Assembly (NCBI RefSeq): GCF_029360725.1
Contig: NZ_JARKMY010000001.1
Coordinates: 1,054,001-1,118,000, forward strand
Reading direction: 5' to 3'
Length of the DNA stretch: 64,000 bases
From: Chryseolinea sp. H1M3-3
GTDB taxonomy: Bacteria > Bacteroidota > Bacteroidia > Cytophagales > Cyclobacteriaceae
Shown: positions 35,719 through 44,201 of the stretch, one piece after another
Position numbering within the stretch: the first letter of the stretch is position 1
How the letters are laid out: every line of letters begins with the position of its first letter
Notes under the pieces: generated by a model
Told to the model about the DNA's origin: nothing
Seen by the model: the letters and a program-made list of their open reading frames with translations, nothing else
Database searches by the model: none
Translations under genes and position numbers: made by a program

Positions 35719-36768
35719 ATGAAGTTTAATAAGCGTCTGATTTTCTTCCTTGTCATCTCCGTCTTAGGAATATCGTTTACCTTTTACGCCTATCAAGTCG
35801 TTTACACCCCCAACATCTTGGTGGACCGTGAAGACCGGTTATTAATCATTAAAGAAGGCGATACATTCAAAGATGTGCAACAGGAAATCCATGAAGGTAA
35901 TTATGCACAGGATTTGATCTCCTTTAGCTTTCTGGCTAAGCTGATGAATTATGATAAACAGGTTAAACCTGGCCGATACTTGTTGAAACGGAATATGAGC
36001 AACTTGCGGGCTATCCAACTGTTAAAATCCGGAGCTCAGGAGCCCGTTCGGATTACGTTTAATAATGTTCGGCTCATTCGTGAATTGGCAGAGAAGATCA
36101 CAAGAAATTTGGGTATGACGCCGGAGGAATTTGAAGCAGCCTTAATTCAGTTTGCCATGTCAAATTCCTATGGGTTAAACAAAGAAAATATTCTGGTGAT
36201 GTTCATTCCAAATACGTACGAAGTGTATTACAATATTTCACCGGAGGCGCTTGTAAAAAGGATGTACGGTGAATACGACAAGTTCTGGAACGACGAGCGG
36301 AAGGCAAAAGCAAAAAAAGTGGGATTAACACCGCTGGAAGTTTCAATATTAGCTTCTGTAGTTCAGGCAGAATCCGTTCGGGAAGATGAGGCCCCCATTA
36401 TTGCAGGACTTTACTTAAACAGATTAAAACAAGGTATTCCTCTTCAGGCCGACCCCACGCTTGTTTTCGCTGTGGGTGATTTTTCATTGAAACGCATCTT
36501 AAACGTTCATAAAGAAATTGACTCGCCATATAACACATACAAGTACGCGGGGCTGCCACCAGGGCCAATCAACATGCCAGAGATTTCATCGCTCGAAGCC
36601 GTGTTAAATTACTATCAAAGTGATTATATCTACATGTGCGCGAAAGAAGATTTCTCAGGTCGCCACAATTTTACCAGCGATTATAAAGAACATATGAATA
36701 ATGCAATTCGATATCAGAGAGCGCTTACCATTGAACAACGGAAAGGTGCCGCATTAAAAAAACGTTGA
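35719..36768 (+). CDS. mltG: Endolytic murein transglycosylase MltG
   Basis: 349 residues from the ATG at 35719 (a GTG three codons earlier is less likely). The N-terminal helix (about 8-28) is a membrane anchor, followed by a LysM-like segment (LLIIKEGDTFKDVQQEI) and the YceG domain. The catalytic Glu is residue 218 in VVQAES, with QADPTLVFAVGD, SPYNTYKYAGLPPGPI and the terminal HNFTSDYKEH motif all as expected. It cuts nascent glycan strands to set their length. The thioesterase and BrkB genes follow within a few bases, so the three form an operon. Confidence 0.95.
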   Translation: MKFNKRLIFFLVISVLGISFTFYAYQVVYTPNILVDREDRLLIIKEGDTFKDVQQEIHEGNYAQDLISFSFLAKLMNYDKQVKPGRYLLKRNMSNLRAIQLLKSGAQEPVRITFNNVRLIRELAEKITRNLGMTPEEFEAALIQFAMSNSYGLNKENILVMFIPNTYEVYYNISPEALVKRMYGEYDKFWNDERKAKAKKVGLTPLEVSILASVVQAESVREDEAPIIAGLYLNRLKQGIPLQADPTLVFAVGDFSLKRILNVHKEIDSPYNTYKYAGLPPGPINMPEISSLEAVLNYYQSDYIYMCAKEDFSGRHNFTSDYKEHMNNAIRYQRALTIEQRKGAALKKR

Positions 36769-36772
36769 ACGA

Positions 36773-37180
36773 ATGTACAGATCAGAAACAACGGTAAGGG
36801 TACGCTATGGAGAAACGGATCAAATGGGATATGTGTACTACGGGTGCTATGCCATGTATTATGAAGTGGCCAGAGTCGAAAGCCTGCGCCAACTTGGATT
36901 AACCTATAAGTCGATTGAAGCACAAGGCATCATCATGCCAGTTTTAGAAAATAAGTCGAAGTATATTGCTCCGGCTCGTTATGACGAATTGCTTAGGATT
37001 GTGTGTGTTATTCGGGAAAAGCCAGGTATTCGAATTAAGTTTGATTACGAAATTTTTAACGAAGAGAATAAGCTGATTCATATTGGTGAAACACTGTTGG
37101 TATTTGTAGATAAACAGTCATCCAAACCCTGTAAACCACCCGAAACCATGGAATCAGTGCTACAGCCTTTCTTTAAATGA
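36773..37180 (+). CDS. Acyl-CoA thioesterase, YbgC-like 4HBT hotdog fold
   Basis: 135 residues. The hotdog-fold catalytic region reads VRYGETDQMGYVYYGCYAMY, with Asp in the TDQMG motif, followed by VARVESLRQLG and the second-strand block KYIAPARYDELLRI. Family members hydrolyse short or aromatic acyl-CoA thioesters in the cytoplasm. It begins 4 bp after mltG and overlaps the BrkB gene by 4 bp, so it is the middle of a three-gene operon. The substrate is not predictable. Confidence 0.9.
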   Translation: MYRSETTVRVRYGETDQMGYVYYGCYAMYYEVARVESLRQLGLTYKSIEAQGIIMPVLENKSKYIAPARYDELLRIVCVIREKPGIRIKFDYEIFNEENKLIHIGETLLVFVDKQSSKPCKPPETMESVLQPFFK

Positions 37181-38166
37181 AATACAAATACAAACGACTC
37201 ATATTGCAATGGAATCCAGGCCGGGTAGTGATTAACTGGTTGAAAAAAGTACGCTTTAAAAAATATGAAAACGTTTCTCTTTATAAAATTTTAAAAATCT
37301 TCTTACGCAATTTGCTCAATGACGACATAGGTGATCGGGCCAACAGCGTAGCGTTCAATTTTATTCTTGCCATCTTTCCTGCGATCATTTTTTTATTCAC
37401 GCTAATTCCATACGTCACACAGTTTTTTCCCGAGATCAATACAGAGAGCATCATGGAATTTCTTGGGCAACAAATTCCGCCAAGCATGTTTGAAGTGGTG
37501 TCTTCCACCGTGCAAGATATTGTAAGCAACCAACGCGGAGGTTTGCTGTCATTGGGTTTTCTTTTCTCCATTTACCTTTCGACTAATGGAATGATGGCGT
37601 TGATGCGTGCATTCAATGCTTGTTATCGAACGATAGAAAACCGGAGTGGTCTAAAAACACGACTTATTGCAACTGGACTAACCATTAATTTAACTTTTGT
37701 GCTTTTTCTGGCCATTATTCTCTTGGTCGTAGGACAATTCATTCTGGAGGCCTTTATGGCTAAACTTCCCACCGTAGGCTGGATTAATATGAGTTATTTT
37801 ACAGTCGTTCTTTTGTTCATCGTCCGCTTCATCACCATCTTCATTGCCTTTTTCCTGGCAATTTCCTTTATCTATTATTTTGGACCCGCTATTCATTACA
37901 ACTGGAGATTCTTTTCGGTAGGTTCGCTGCTGGCCACTTTTCTTTGTCTAGCCGTATCGTATGGGTTTTCCTTTTATGTAACCAACTTCGGAACCTATAA
38001 TAAAGTGTATGGTTCCATTGGGGTATTAATTGCCATCATGGTTTGGATTCAGTTAATAACAATTGTACTCTTGGTGGGATACGAAGTAAATGCGAGTATC
38101 CATGATGCAATTCGGAAAGAAGCGCTATGGAACACAAGAATGCATCGATTGAAGAAAATAAATTAG
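37177..38166 (+). CDS. YihY/BrkB family membrane protein
   Basis: 329 residues with about six membrane helices (near residues 66-88, 120-145, 170-195, 205-235, 245-270 and 280-305). Family motifs: NDDIGDRANSVAFNFILAIFP, STNGMMALMRAFNACY and YGSIGVLIAIMVWIQLITIV. Once described as ribonuclease BN by mistake, the family is of unknown function. It is last in the mltG operon and ends convergent with the lipoprotein gene. Confidence 0.9.
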   Translation: MKYKYKRLILQWNPGRVVINWLKKVRFKKYENVSLYKILKIFLRNLLNDDIGDRANSVAFNFILAIFPAIIFLFTLIPYVTQFFPEINTESIMEFLGQQIPPSMFEVVSSTVQDIVSNQRGGLLSLGFLFSIYLSTNGMMALMRAFNACYRTIENRSGLKTRLIATGLTINLTFVLFLAIILLVVGQFILEAFMAKLPTVGWINMSYFTVVLLFIVRFITIFIAFFLAISFIYYFGPAIHYNWRFFSVGSLLATFLCLAVSYGFSFYVTNFGTYNKVYGSIGVLIAIMVWIQLITIVLLVGYEVNASIHDAIRKEALWNTRMHRLKKIN

Positions 38167-38262
38167 GGGCGCTCTAAAACTATGTTTGGCTGGACTAATC
38201 CTCTTCCCGTCTCAAAGAACTAGTGAAATTTTAGATGCCCTTAATTTATTCATGAATATTTT

Positions 38263-38841
38263 TTAGTAATCAATTTTGATCGAGATGGATACGTCATGTG
38301 GTGCCGGCAGTGTTCCCCCGAAATAAGGCCACAACATATAATACAAACCTTTGTCACACGTGGTACCGCGTGGAATCGATACTGGCTCCTGATGATTCAG
38401 CTGAAACACGTAACTATCCGCAGTAATTTTTAGCTGGTATTTGTTCTCCTCATCAAGCGCAACTGCTCCGATATATTTTTCCTGTCTTACACCATTCACA
38501 TAGCAGTATGCATAAATCTCCAATTGTTCATTATACCATTGCCACGCAAAACGGGCACTGTTTTCATGGTGAAGCGAATTGCAATCTGAAAATCCCAGGA
38601 GTTTGTTTTTTGAATCCTGAAATGCTGTCTCTTCAAAATGATATACGGCTGATTGGTTAAACTTCGCTGTAAAATTAAGAATGTTTGATTGCATACTTTG
38701 AACGAGCCTCGGGCTTGCATAGTGCTCACCCTGCTGCATTACAAATGTCCTCGAAAGGTCAGCCTCTTCCTCACAACTCATAAACATAAACATACCAAAA
38801 ACCAGTATGAGAAGGTTTCTAAACCGAGTGGTTGAAAACAT
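38263..38841 (-). CDS. Lipoprotein of unknown function with shared upstream element
   Basis: 192 residues from the ATG at 38841; the frame runs 18 codons further, but only this start puts a lipoprotein signal at the N-terminus (MFSTTRFRNLLILVFGMFMF then MSC). The mature part has many short hydrophobic beta-type segments and ends VSISIKIDY; I recognise no family. Its upstream region holds a 34-nt modular element (38894-38927) that also precedes the outer-membrane protein gene at 40329 at the same distance, so the two are probably co-regulated. Confidence 0.75.
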   Translation of the reverse strand: MFSTTRFRNLLILVFGMFMFMSCEEEADLSRTFVMQQGEHYASPRLVQSMQSNILNFTAKFNQSAVYHFEETAFQDSKNKLLGFSDCNSLHHENSARFAWQWYNEQLEIYAYCYVNGVRQEKYIGAVALDEENKYQLKITADSYVFQLNHQEPVSIPRGTTCDKGLYYMLWPYFGGTLPAPHDVSISIKIDY

Positions 38842-38893
38842 ATCGTGGTACAATTGATTCATGCTGCTAAGATCTATCATTTTTAAGCGACAC

Positions 38894-38927
38894 AAATCGG
38901 TGATTTCCCTGAATTAAAAAAAATCAG
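38894..38927 (-). promoter_or_regulatory. Modular upstream element, copy L
   Basis: Plus-strand reading: AAATCGGT-N4-TCCCTGAATT-N4-AAAATCAG. All three blocks and both spacer lengths are identical to 40379-40412; only the spacers differ. It lies 53-86 bp upstream of the lipoprotein ATG. Confidence 0.6.
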
Positions 38928-39029
38928 CAGTTGGCAACTTCGCGAGCTTCAATCGGGTAAAAAATGAGCATTTTTCTTTAAAAGGTATAAAAGAGTCCTG
39001 AACTTTTACGGGCTAATCATGACATGAAT

Positions 39030-39053
39030 AGGGGTTTACCCTGATTATCATAA
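39030..39053. promoter_or_regulatory. Distal upstream element, copy L
   Basis: AGGGGTTTACCCTGATTATCATAA, written here as AGGGGTTTACCCT followed by GATTATCATAA, resembles the reverse complement of 40512-40537 (AGGGGAAACCCT then TATCATCATAAGGG). It is about 200 bp upstream of the lipoprotein ATG, a distance similar to that in the other copy. Confidence 0.4.
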
Positions 39054-39103
39054 ATCAATGAATCCAAACAACTGCGATCAATAATGACCACTAAAAATCT
39101 GTA

Positions 39104-39535
39104 TTATAAAATTGGGTGAGATAATTTTAGACCAATAGACGGGTAGCCTACACGATAGCCCATGCCAAAAGTAGTGCTTAATTTACGCCAGGTTTTGATC
39201 CTCGTTTCCAGACCTGGTACCACTACAAAGAAGTTCTCGTTCACCATTCCAAGCCGCGCGGTCGCAAAAAAATCTATTTTCTGACTTTTGGCGAGCGGTA
39301 TTTGAAACAATACCCCGTAAAATGCATCATTTAATTCCCCACTTTCCTTTCCTTGGTTTAAAATGCCGGTCTGATAAAATGCGCCAAGTCCCCATTTCCC
39401 TTTTGTTTCAAATGTAAGACCACCTCCATACAAACATCGTGGGGCAGTTTTTTCCAATCCCATAGAGAGATGAAGTGTTTGGCTTTTGGCTACAGTGATA
39501 AAACCAATCAGAATGATTGTTACAAACAAGCGCAT
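39104..39535 (-). CDS. Small outer-membrane beta-barrel-like protein
   Basis: 143 residues from the ATG at 39535, which gives a clean signal peptide (MRLFVTIILIGFITVAKSQT); the frame itself extends 27 codons further upstream. The mature part is a run of amphipathic beta strands with Gly/Tyr turns (GGGLTFETKGKWGLGAFYQT, TTFGMGYRVGYPSIGLKLSH), typical of small barrels. Family and role unknown. It follows the second barrel-type gene on the same strand with a gap of 101 bp. Confidence 0.7.
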   Translation of the reverse strand: MRLFVTIILIGFITVAKSQTLHLSMGLEKTAPRCLYGGGLTFETKGKWGLGAFYQTGILNQGKESGELNDAFYGVLFQIPLAKSQKIDFFATARLGMVNENFFVVVPGLETRIKTWRKLSTTFGMGYRVGYPSIGLKLSHPIL

Positions 39536-39636
39536 CTTAAAAATCGATAATTCGCGATGGGTACTTTGAATAAGGGACCATATTTCAGACAGCTTCAATA
39601 ACATTTTTACATACATTTCTGTGATTTGGACAGATC

Positions 39637-40329
39637 TTATCGCAGAAATCCAAAACTCACACCCACATTGATGGATGTTGCATTGGCTACTTTGGTGTTT
39701 TCAAAGAAATCATCAGCGTCCTGGCCCATAGCCCACGAGTAGCGAGCTTCGGCAAATATGTGAACGAAGTCATGCATCTGTGGTAATCGCCATTCAATAC
39801 CGCCGCCCACTGTTCCGCGGGTCATGGAGATTTTACCTATATAAGGAGCGGAAGAAGCGCTATAATTGATTTTTGCGTCTGGGTTGTTATAATATCCGAA
39901 GAATTTTAAAGTACTATAGTCAATACCACCTGAAACGTATGGATTAATTGCTTGACGGGATTTGTTAATAAATTTTAAAGGATAAACATTTAATTGCAAA
40001 GCCGACTCTACCATGTTGACGGTTTGCTTTACGCTGGAATTTGAATAATAAAAACCTGCCGCCTGAAGCCTGGTCTTTACAAGTTGATTACCCATCACAA
40101 ACCCTAAACTTCCGCCTTCTTCCATAACAGCCATGTTGTTAAGAGCAGGTAAATCGCTGGTAAGCTTGGTTGATTTCATGCCAAAATTTGCCTCAAATCC
40201 AAAATACCGGTAGTTCGAATTTCTCATTCCCTGTGCCTGTGCCAACACAGCGTTGAAACAAATCAGAATGAAAAACGAAAGAACTACGAATCCCTTTAAT
40301 CGATTGCTGAGTATAGATTGTGAATACAT
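39637..40329 (-). CDS. Outer-membrane beta-barrel protein with shared upstream element
   Basis: 230 residues. The N-terminus MYSQSILSNRLKGFVVLSFF then FILICFNAVLAQAQ is a long signal peptide. The mature chain is Gly- and aromatic-rich with alternating strands (NPYVSGGIDYSTLKFFGYY, GTVGGGIEWRLPQMHDFVHI) and ends in an aromatic residue pattern (VGVSFGFLR) near the outer-membrane-barrel consensus. The family is not identified. The upstream region has the modular element at 40379-40412 and a palindrome at 40509-40532. Confidence 0.78.
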   Translation of the reverse strand: MYSQSILSNRLKGFVVLSFFILICFNAVLAQAQGMRNSNYRYFGFEANFGMKSTKLTSDLPALNNMAVMEEGGSLGFVMGNQLVKTRLQAAGFYYSNSSVKQTVNMVESALQLNVYPLKFINKSRQAINPYVSGGIDYSTLKFFGYYNNPDAKINYSASSAPYIGKISMTRGTVGGGIEWRLPQMHDFVHIFAEARYSWAMGQDADDFFENTKVANATSINVGVSFGFLR

Positions 40330-40378
40330 AACCTTAACATTTAATGTTATGCTAAGGTGGCGGTTTTTGGAAAGCTTA

Positions 40379-40412
40379 AAATCGGTAGAATCCCTGAATT
40401 GTGTAAAATCAG
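40379..40412 (-). promoter_or_regulatory. Modular upstream element, copy O
   Basis: Same three blocks and spacings as 38894-38927, placed 50-83 bp upstream of the outer-membrane protein ATG (40329). No TAnnTTTG element is visible downstream of it, so it may be an activator site or an alternative-sigma promoter. Confidence 0.6.
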
Positions 40413-40508
40413 TTAATCAGGGTTTAAATACAGAACATTGTAATATGCCAAGATACATCCTCGTCCAAAAGTTTGAAACAACCAACTAACCCATGATTTC
40501 CTGCGGCA

Positions 40509-40532
40509 AAACCCTTATGATGATAAGGGTTT
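40509..40532. promoter_or_regulatory. Palindrome AAACCCTTAT/ATAAGGGTTT
   Basis: A 10-bp perfect inverted repeat with a 4-bp centre (GATG). It could be an operator for the gene at 40329 or a weak terminator for the AsmA-like gene ending at 40558; a T-tract is almost absent, which favours the first. Confidence 0.45.
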
Positions 40533-40557
40533 CCCCTTACGGAAAATAACTAAAGCC

Positions 40558-43059
40558 CTACCAGTCGAAATATTCATCCTGTTCGAGTTCAAGCTCTTTC
40601 TTTTCTTTCGTGCCTTTATTCTTAAACGCGTCCTTTAGTTCTTGGACTTCTTTTTTCAGATCTGTCGCAATTTTCTTTTTGACAGATTCTGTATCGTATA
40701 CAACCTTATAATCATCGGTTGTGCCGATTATCTTTAAATATAATTTGCTTTGCCCAGCGCCATCCTCTTGCAATGCTTCCTTTGCTTCGACTGACGTGAT
40801 GTTCTTATTATTTCGCAGGGGAGCAATGATGCGGTAGTCAATACGTTGATCAAAAGTGTGTGTGCCACTTACCTTTATGGATGTAACATTGGTACGAACC
40901 TCCATCTGAGGTATATAAATTGTTTTATTCTCAATATGAATATCATTTTTGATATCTGAAAAACGAAGTTTACTGAGGCCCTCATCATTGAGGTATTTAT
41001 TCAATTTTTTCATCGGTTCAAAGTTATTCAATTCGCCATTTTTGATGGACATGCTGATATCACTGATAAGCGTTTCCTGGTATAACCTCAAATTCTGATT
41101 CAATGTCAATTCCAAGGACACATCCGCATTTGCCTGGCCTTTTAAATGCTTGTCTATGATGAAATTTTGATTAAAATTTTCAAATACATAAAAAATGCTG
41201 TCGATGTGAATTCCATTCAGTTGGAAAGTGCTAACCACATCAATCGCCTTATTATTTTTCGCATCCACAATACCGGAAAATTGCATATTACCTCCCATGG
41301 AGTTGAACTTAATATTGCGGGACACCGCCATTTCATTTTTAACGAGTAAGTCCCCGCGCAAGGCTGTCGCATAAAACCGGCGGTACCGGAGGGCCTGTAC
41401 GTCACAATTAAAATTGAGGTTAATGTTTTTTGAGATCTTAAACTCGTATTGTGGTTTTTCACGTGATGATACTTCTTGAGTTTGTTTTCCAAATCCGATA
41501 ACAAGAAGTTGATCTACGTCCAGGAATTTCGATTTTAGGTCCGTTTCAATACCAATGGGTTGGTTTTCAAATAACAGAAACGTAATAATGTTTTTAAAAA
41601 ATCCATTGAGAAGAAAATCACTGTTGCCTAATTTTCCTGACACATTGCTTAAGGCTAGATCATTGTTGTTGAATTGCATGTTACCGCTCAGGTTGTGCAG
41701 CTTGATTTTATCATCACCGTACGCTAATCCAATATTCTTGAGTTCAATAGTTCCTTGTGTTGAAACTTTTTGGGCAGTAGCTCTCTTTTTCAGCAATCCG
41801 ATTCTACCCTCAAATGTTACGTTAGCCAGGAGAGATCCAGACACATCACCAATATTTTGAACGGGATAAAAGTCAAGCAGTGATGATGCGTCCACTAGCC
41901 CACTGAACGCACATTTAACGCTAGGGTCCTTAAAATCGCGAAGTCTGAAGTCTGCAGTAAACGGCTCATTGTTAAGTTTACCCCGAATATTTTTCAGCTC
42001 CAGAACGGCCCTTTCTACATCCAATAATTGAGGGCTTTTAAAAGAGCCCTCCATACTCGCGTCGGTAATCCTGGACTTTGATTCCGGATTGAATACCGTG
42101 GCATCTTTAAATCCAAAACTGATTGAAATGGATGGACTCATCTTCCGGCTGATTTGTCCTTTAAGGTGGGCGGTAAGGTAAACGTCTCCTTTGCTTTTAT
42201 AACGTTGAAACTTCTTTGCTGCAGGCTCAGTGAGCAAAGAAAGTAAGGTCTGGATATCTGTATCCTTTCCGTCTGCTGTAATATCAATTGTATTCTTGTC
42301 CTTCCACTTGTAACTTCCTGATACGGTAAACGAAGAACCCCTTACACCCAATGTGGAAGGTTTTATCACAAGAGATTTTTTCAAGTCATCATAAGTCAGG
42401 TTGCTTTTGATCTGAAACGATTTTCCAGTAAGAAATTCGTTCTGATTAACGCTTATCTTCTCCGTTGTAAGCTCGCCCTCCGCATCGATGTCGTACACAT
42501 CGTTTTCAGAGTGAATAGATGCTAAGAGTTCATCACTTTTAAAAATCAGATGCTGAACAGCACTCACATCGATATAATGAACTGTGGTCTTTTCCAGATT
42601 AACATCTTTCAACTGAAATTTAACTGTGCTGGCGCTTCCTGATGTTTTATCAGTTTCCTTCAGTATAGTGTAGTTATTCTTGCCTTGCTGATTAATCTTA
42701 AGATTCGTTTCGCTATTTCTGATTTTCAGTCCTTCAATGGTATAATCTCCTCTCCATACCCTCATTGGACTTAATTGAAATGAAATTTCGGAAGCAGTTA
42801 ATAATGGGTACTGACCTTCGTGACTATCTTCAATATAAACATCCTTTAAAACAATCGACAGGTGAGGAAAACTTGAGAACATGGAAATGTCCATCTTACC
42901 GATCTTGACAGGTGTATTCAGACCTTTGTTTGCTTCGCGAATAAACTGGCTAATGATTCGTTCCTTAAATAGAAATACCGATACAGTCAACGATAGAAAA
43001 AGTACCGCAAAAGTTAATAACGTGTAAAAAAGAATCTTACGAAAAATCTTCAAGCTCAA
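40558..43059 (-). CDS. AsmA-like (TamB/YhdP-type) envelope protein
   Basis: 833 residues. One N-terminal membrane helix (about residues 8-30, ILFYTLLTFAVLFLSLTVSV) is followed by the AsmA N-terminal motif (VKIGKMDISMFSSFPHLSI, VLKDVYIEDS) and a long beta-rich periplasmic part with repeated LSNVSGKLGNSDFLLNGF-type segments, ending in an AsmA_2-type domain (DISMSIKNGELNNFEPMKKL, MEVRTNVTSIKVSGTHTF) and a charged tail. AsmA-like proteins are proposed phospholipid transport bridges between inner and outer membrane. It is monocistronic. Confidence 0.88.
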   Translation of the reverse strand: MSLKIFRKILFYTLLTFAVLFLSLTVSVFLFKERIISQFIREANKGLNTPVKIGKMDISMFSSFPHLSIVLKDVYIEDSHEGQYPLLTASEISFQLSPMRVWRGDYTIEGLKIRNSETNLKINQQGKNNYTILKETDKTSGSASTVKFQLKDVNLEKTTVHYIDVSAVQHLIFKSDELLASIHSENDVYDIDAEGELTTEKISVNQNEFLTGKSFQIKSNLTYDDLKKSLVIKPSTLGVRGSSFTVSGSYKWKDKNTIDITADGKDTDIQTLLSLLTEPAAKKFQRYKSKGDVYLTAHLKGQISRKMSPSISISFGFKDATVFNPESKSRITDASMEGSFKSPQLLDVERAVLELKNIRGKLNNEPFTADFRLRDFKDPSVKCAFSGLVDASSLLDFYPVQNIGDVSGSLLANVTFEGRIGLLKKRATAQKVSTQGTIELKNIGLAYGDDKIKLHNLSGNMQFNNNDLALSNVSGKLGNSDFLLNGFFKNIITFLLFENQPIGIETDLKSKFLDVDQLLVIGFGKQTQEVSSREKPQYEFKISKNINLNFNCDVQALRYRRFYATALRGDLLVKNEMAVSRNIKFNSMGGNMQFSGIVDAKNNKAIDVVSTFQLNGIHIDSIFYVFENFNQNFIIDKHLKGQANADVSLELTLNQNLRLYQETLISDISMSIKNGELNNFEPMKKLNKYLNDEGLSKLRFSDIKNDIHIENKTIYIPQMEVRTNVTSIKVSGTHTFDQRIDYRIIAPLRNNKNITSVEAKEALQEDGAGQSKLYLKIIGTTDDYKVVYDTESVKKKIATDLKKEVQELKDAFKNKGTKEKKELELEQDEYFDW

Positions 43060-43192
43060 AAAAATGGGTTTTACAAAAGTACAGACAAAACTTTAACGAC
43101 CATGACGATAGCTTATTTTGCCTACATCCCTTGCAAAGAATAGTCCAGGAATGTTCTGACGGACTTGAAAGACCAGAATTATCGAGTTAAAA

Positions 43193-44071
43193 TCAATTTT
43201 CGTCGATATACCGTTTGGTTATCGGTTGATATGAATCGATTCGACGGTCTCGTAAGAAAGGCCAATGCGTTCGATAAGTGTCGGTTTTATTCAGATCAAC
43301 TGCTAACACATGAACCTCTTCTTTGTCGTGTGACGCTTGTAGCAAAATTCGGCCGAACGGGTTGGCAATGAAGGAACCGCCCCAAAACTTCATGGCACCC
43401 TGTTGCTCAAATCCCACGCGATTCACACTTACTACATGTATTCCATTCGCAACAGCATGACTGCGCTGAATAGTTTGCCACGCGTTGAACTGTTCACTGT
43501 TTGTATCTTCATCCTGAGAAGTAGCCCAGCCAATAGCGGTGGGATAAAATAAAATCTCCGCGCCCATAAGCGAGGTGATTCTTGCACCTTCTGGGTACCA
43601 TTGATCCCAGCATATCAAAACACCAATGGTCGCGAATTTCGTTTTGAAAATCTTGTACCCGAGATCGCCTGGAGTGAAGTAAAACTTTTCATAGTAAGCT
43701 GGATCATCAGGGATATGCATCTTTCGATATTTGCCAAGATACGTTCCGTCAGAATCAAGGACGGCGGTAGTGTTATGATAAATACCTTGTGCGCGTTTTT
43801 CAAATAATGATGCAATGATTACAACCCCCAACTCTTTAGCTAATTCAGAAAGCGTTTCAGTTGATGGTCCTGGAATTGCTTCAGCTAGGTTGAAATTGTT
43901 GTAATCTTCAACATCACAAAAGTAAAGTGACTTGAATAATTCTTGTAAACAGATGATCTGCGCGCCTTTGGCGGCGGCTTCACGAATTTTAACAATAGCT
44001 TTATCCAGGTTTTCCTGGGGCACCGCCGAGCAAGCTATCTGCACGATACCTACGTTTACGATTTTACTCAC
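43193..44071 (-). CDS. aguB: N-carbamoylputrescine amidase-type carbon-nitrogen hydrolase
   Basis: 292 residues, nitrilase superfamily. The Glu-Lys-Cys catalytic triad is E44 (CLQELF), K117 (YRKMHIPDDPAYYEKFYFTP, a segment very typical of AguB) and C154 (VLICWDQW). It would convert N-carbamoylputrescine to putrescine, CO2 and ammonia in the agmatine route of polyamine synthesis. No agmatine deiminase gene is adjacent in this window, although the two are often paired, so it may lie elsewhere. Confidence 0.92.
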   Translation of the reverse strand: MSKIVNVGIVQIACSAVPQENLDKAIVKIREAAAKGAQIICLQELFKSLYFCDVEDYNNFNLAEAIPGPSTETLSELAKELGVVIIASLFEKRAQGIYHNTTAVLDSDGTYLGKYRKMHIPDDPAYYEKFYFTPGDLGYKIFKTKFATIGVLICWDQWYPEGARITSLMGAEILFYPTAIGWATSQDEDTNSEQFNAWQTIQRSHAVANGIHVVSVNRVGFEQQGAMKFWGGSFIANPFGRILLQASHDKEEVHVLAVDLNKTDTYRTHWPFLRDRRIDSYQPITKRYIDEN

Positions 44072-44201
44072 TTAATAAATTTTAGGGTGTAAAATTATAG
44101 AAGTAAATCCAGTTATAAAACGTTCATACCGGATACCTCTTCTTCAACCGAAGGGGCGTAAAGTTTCGCAAAAGGCCTTATCAAAAAAAATCGTTGAAAG
44201 A

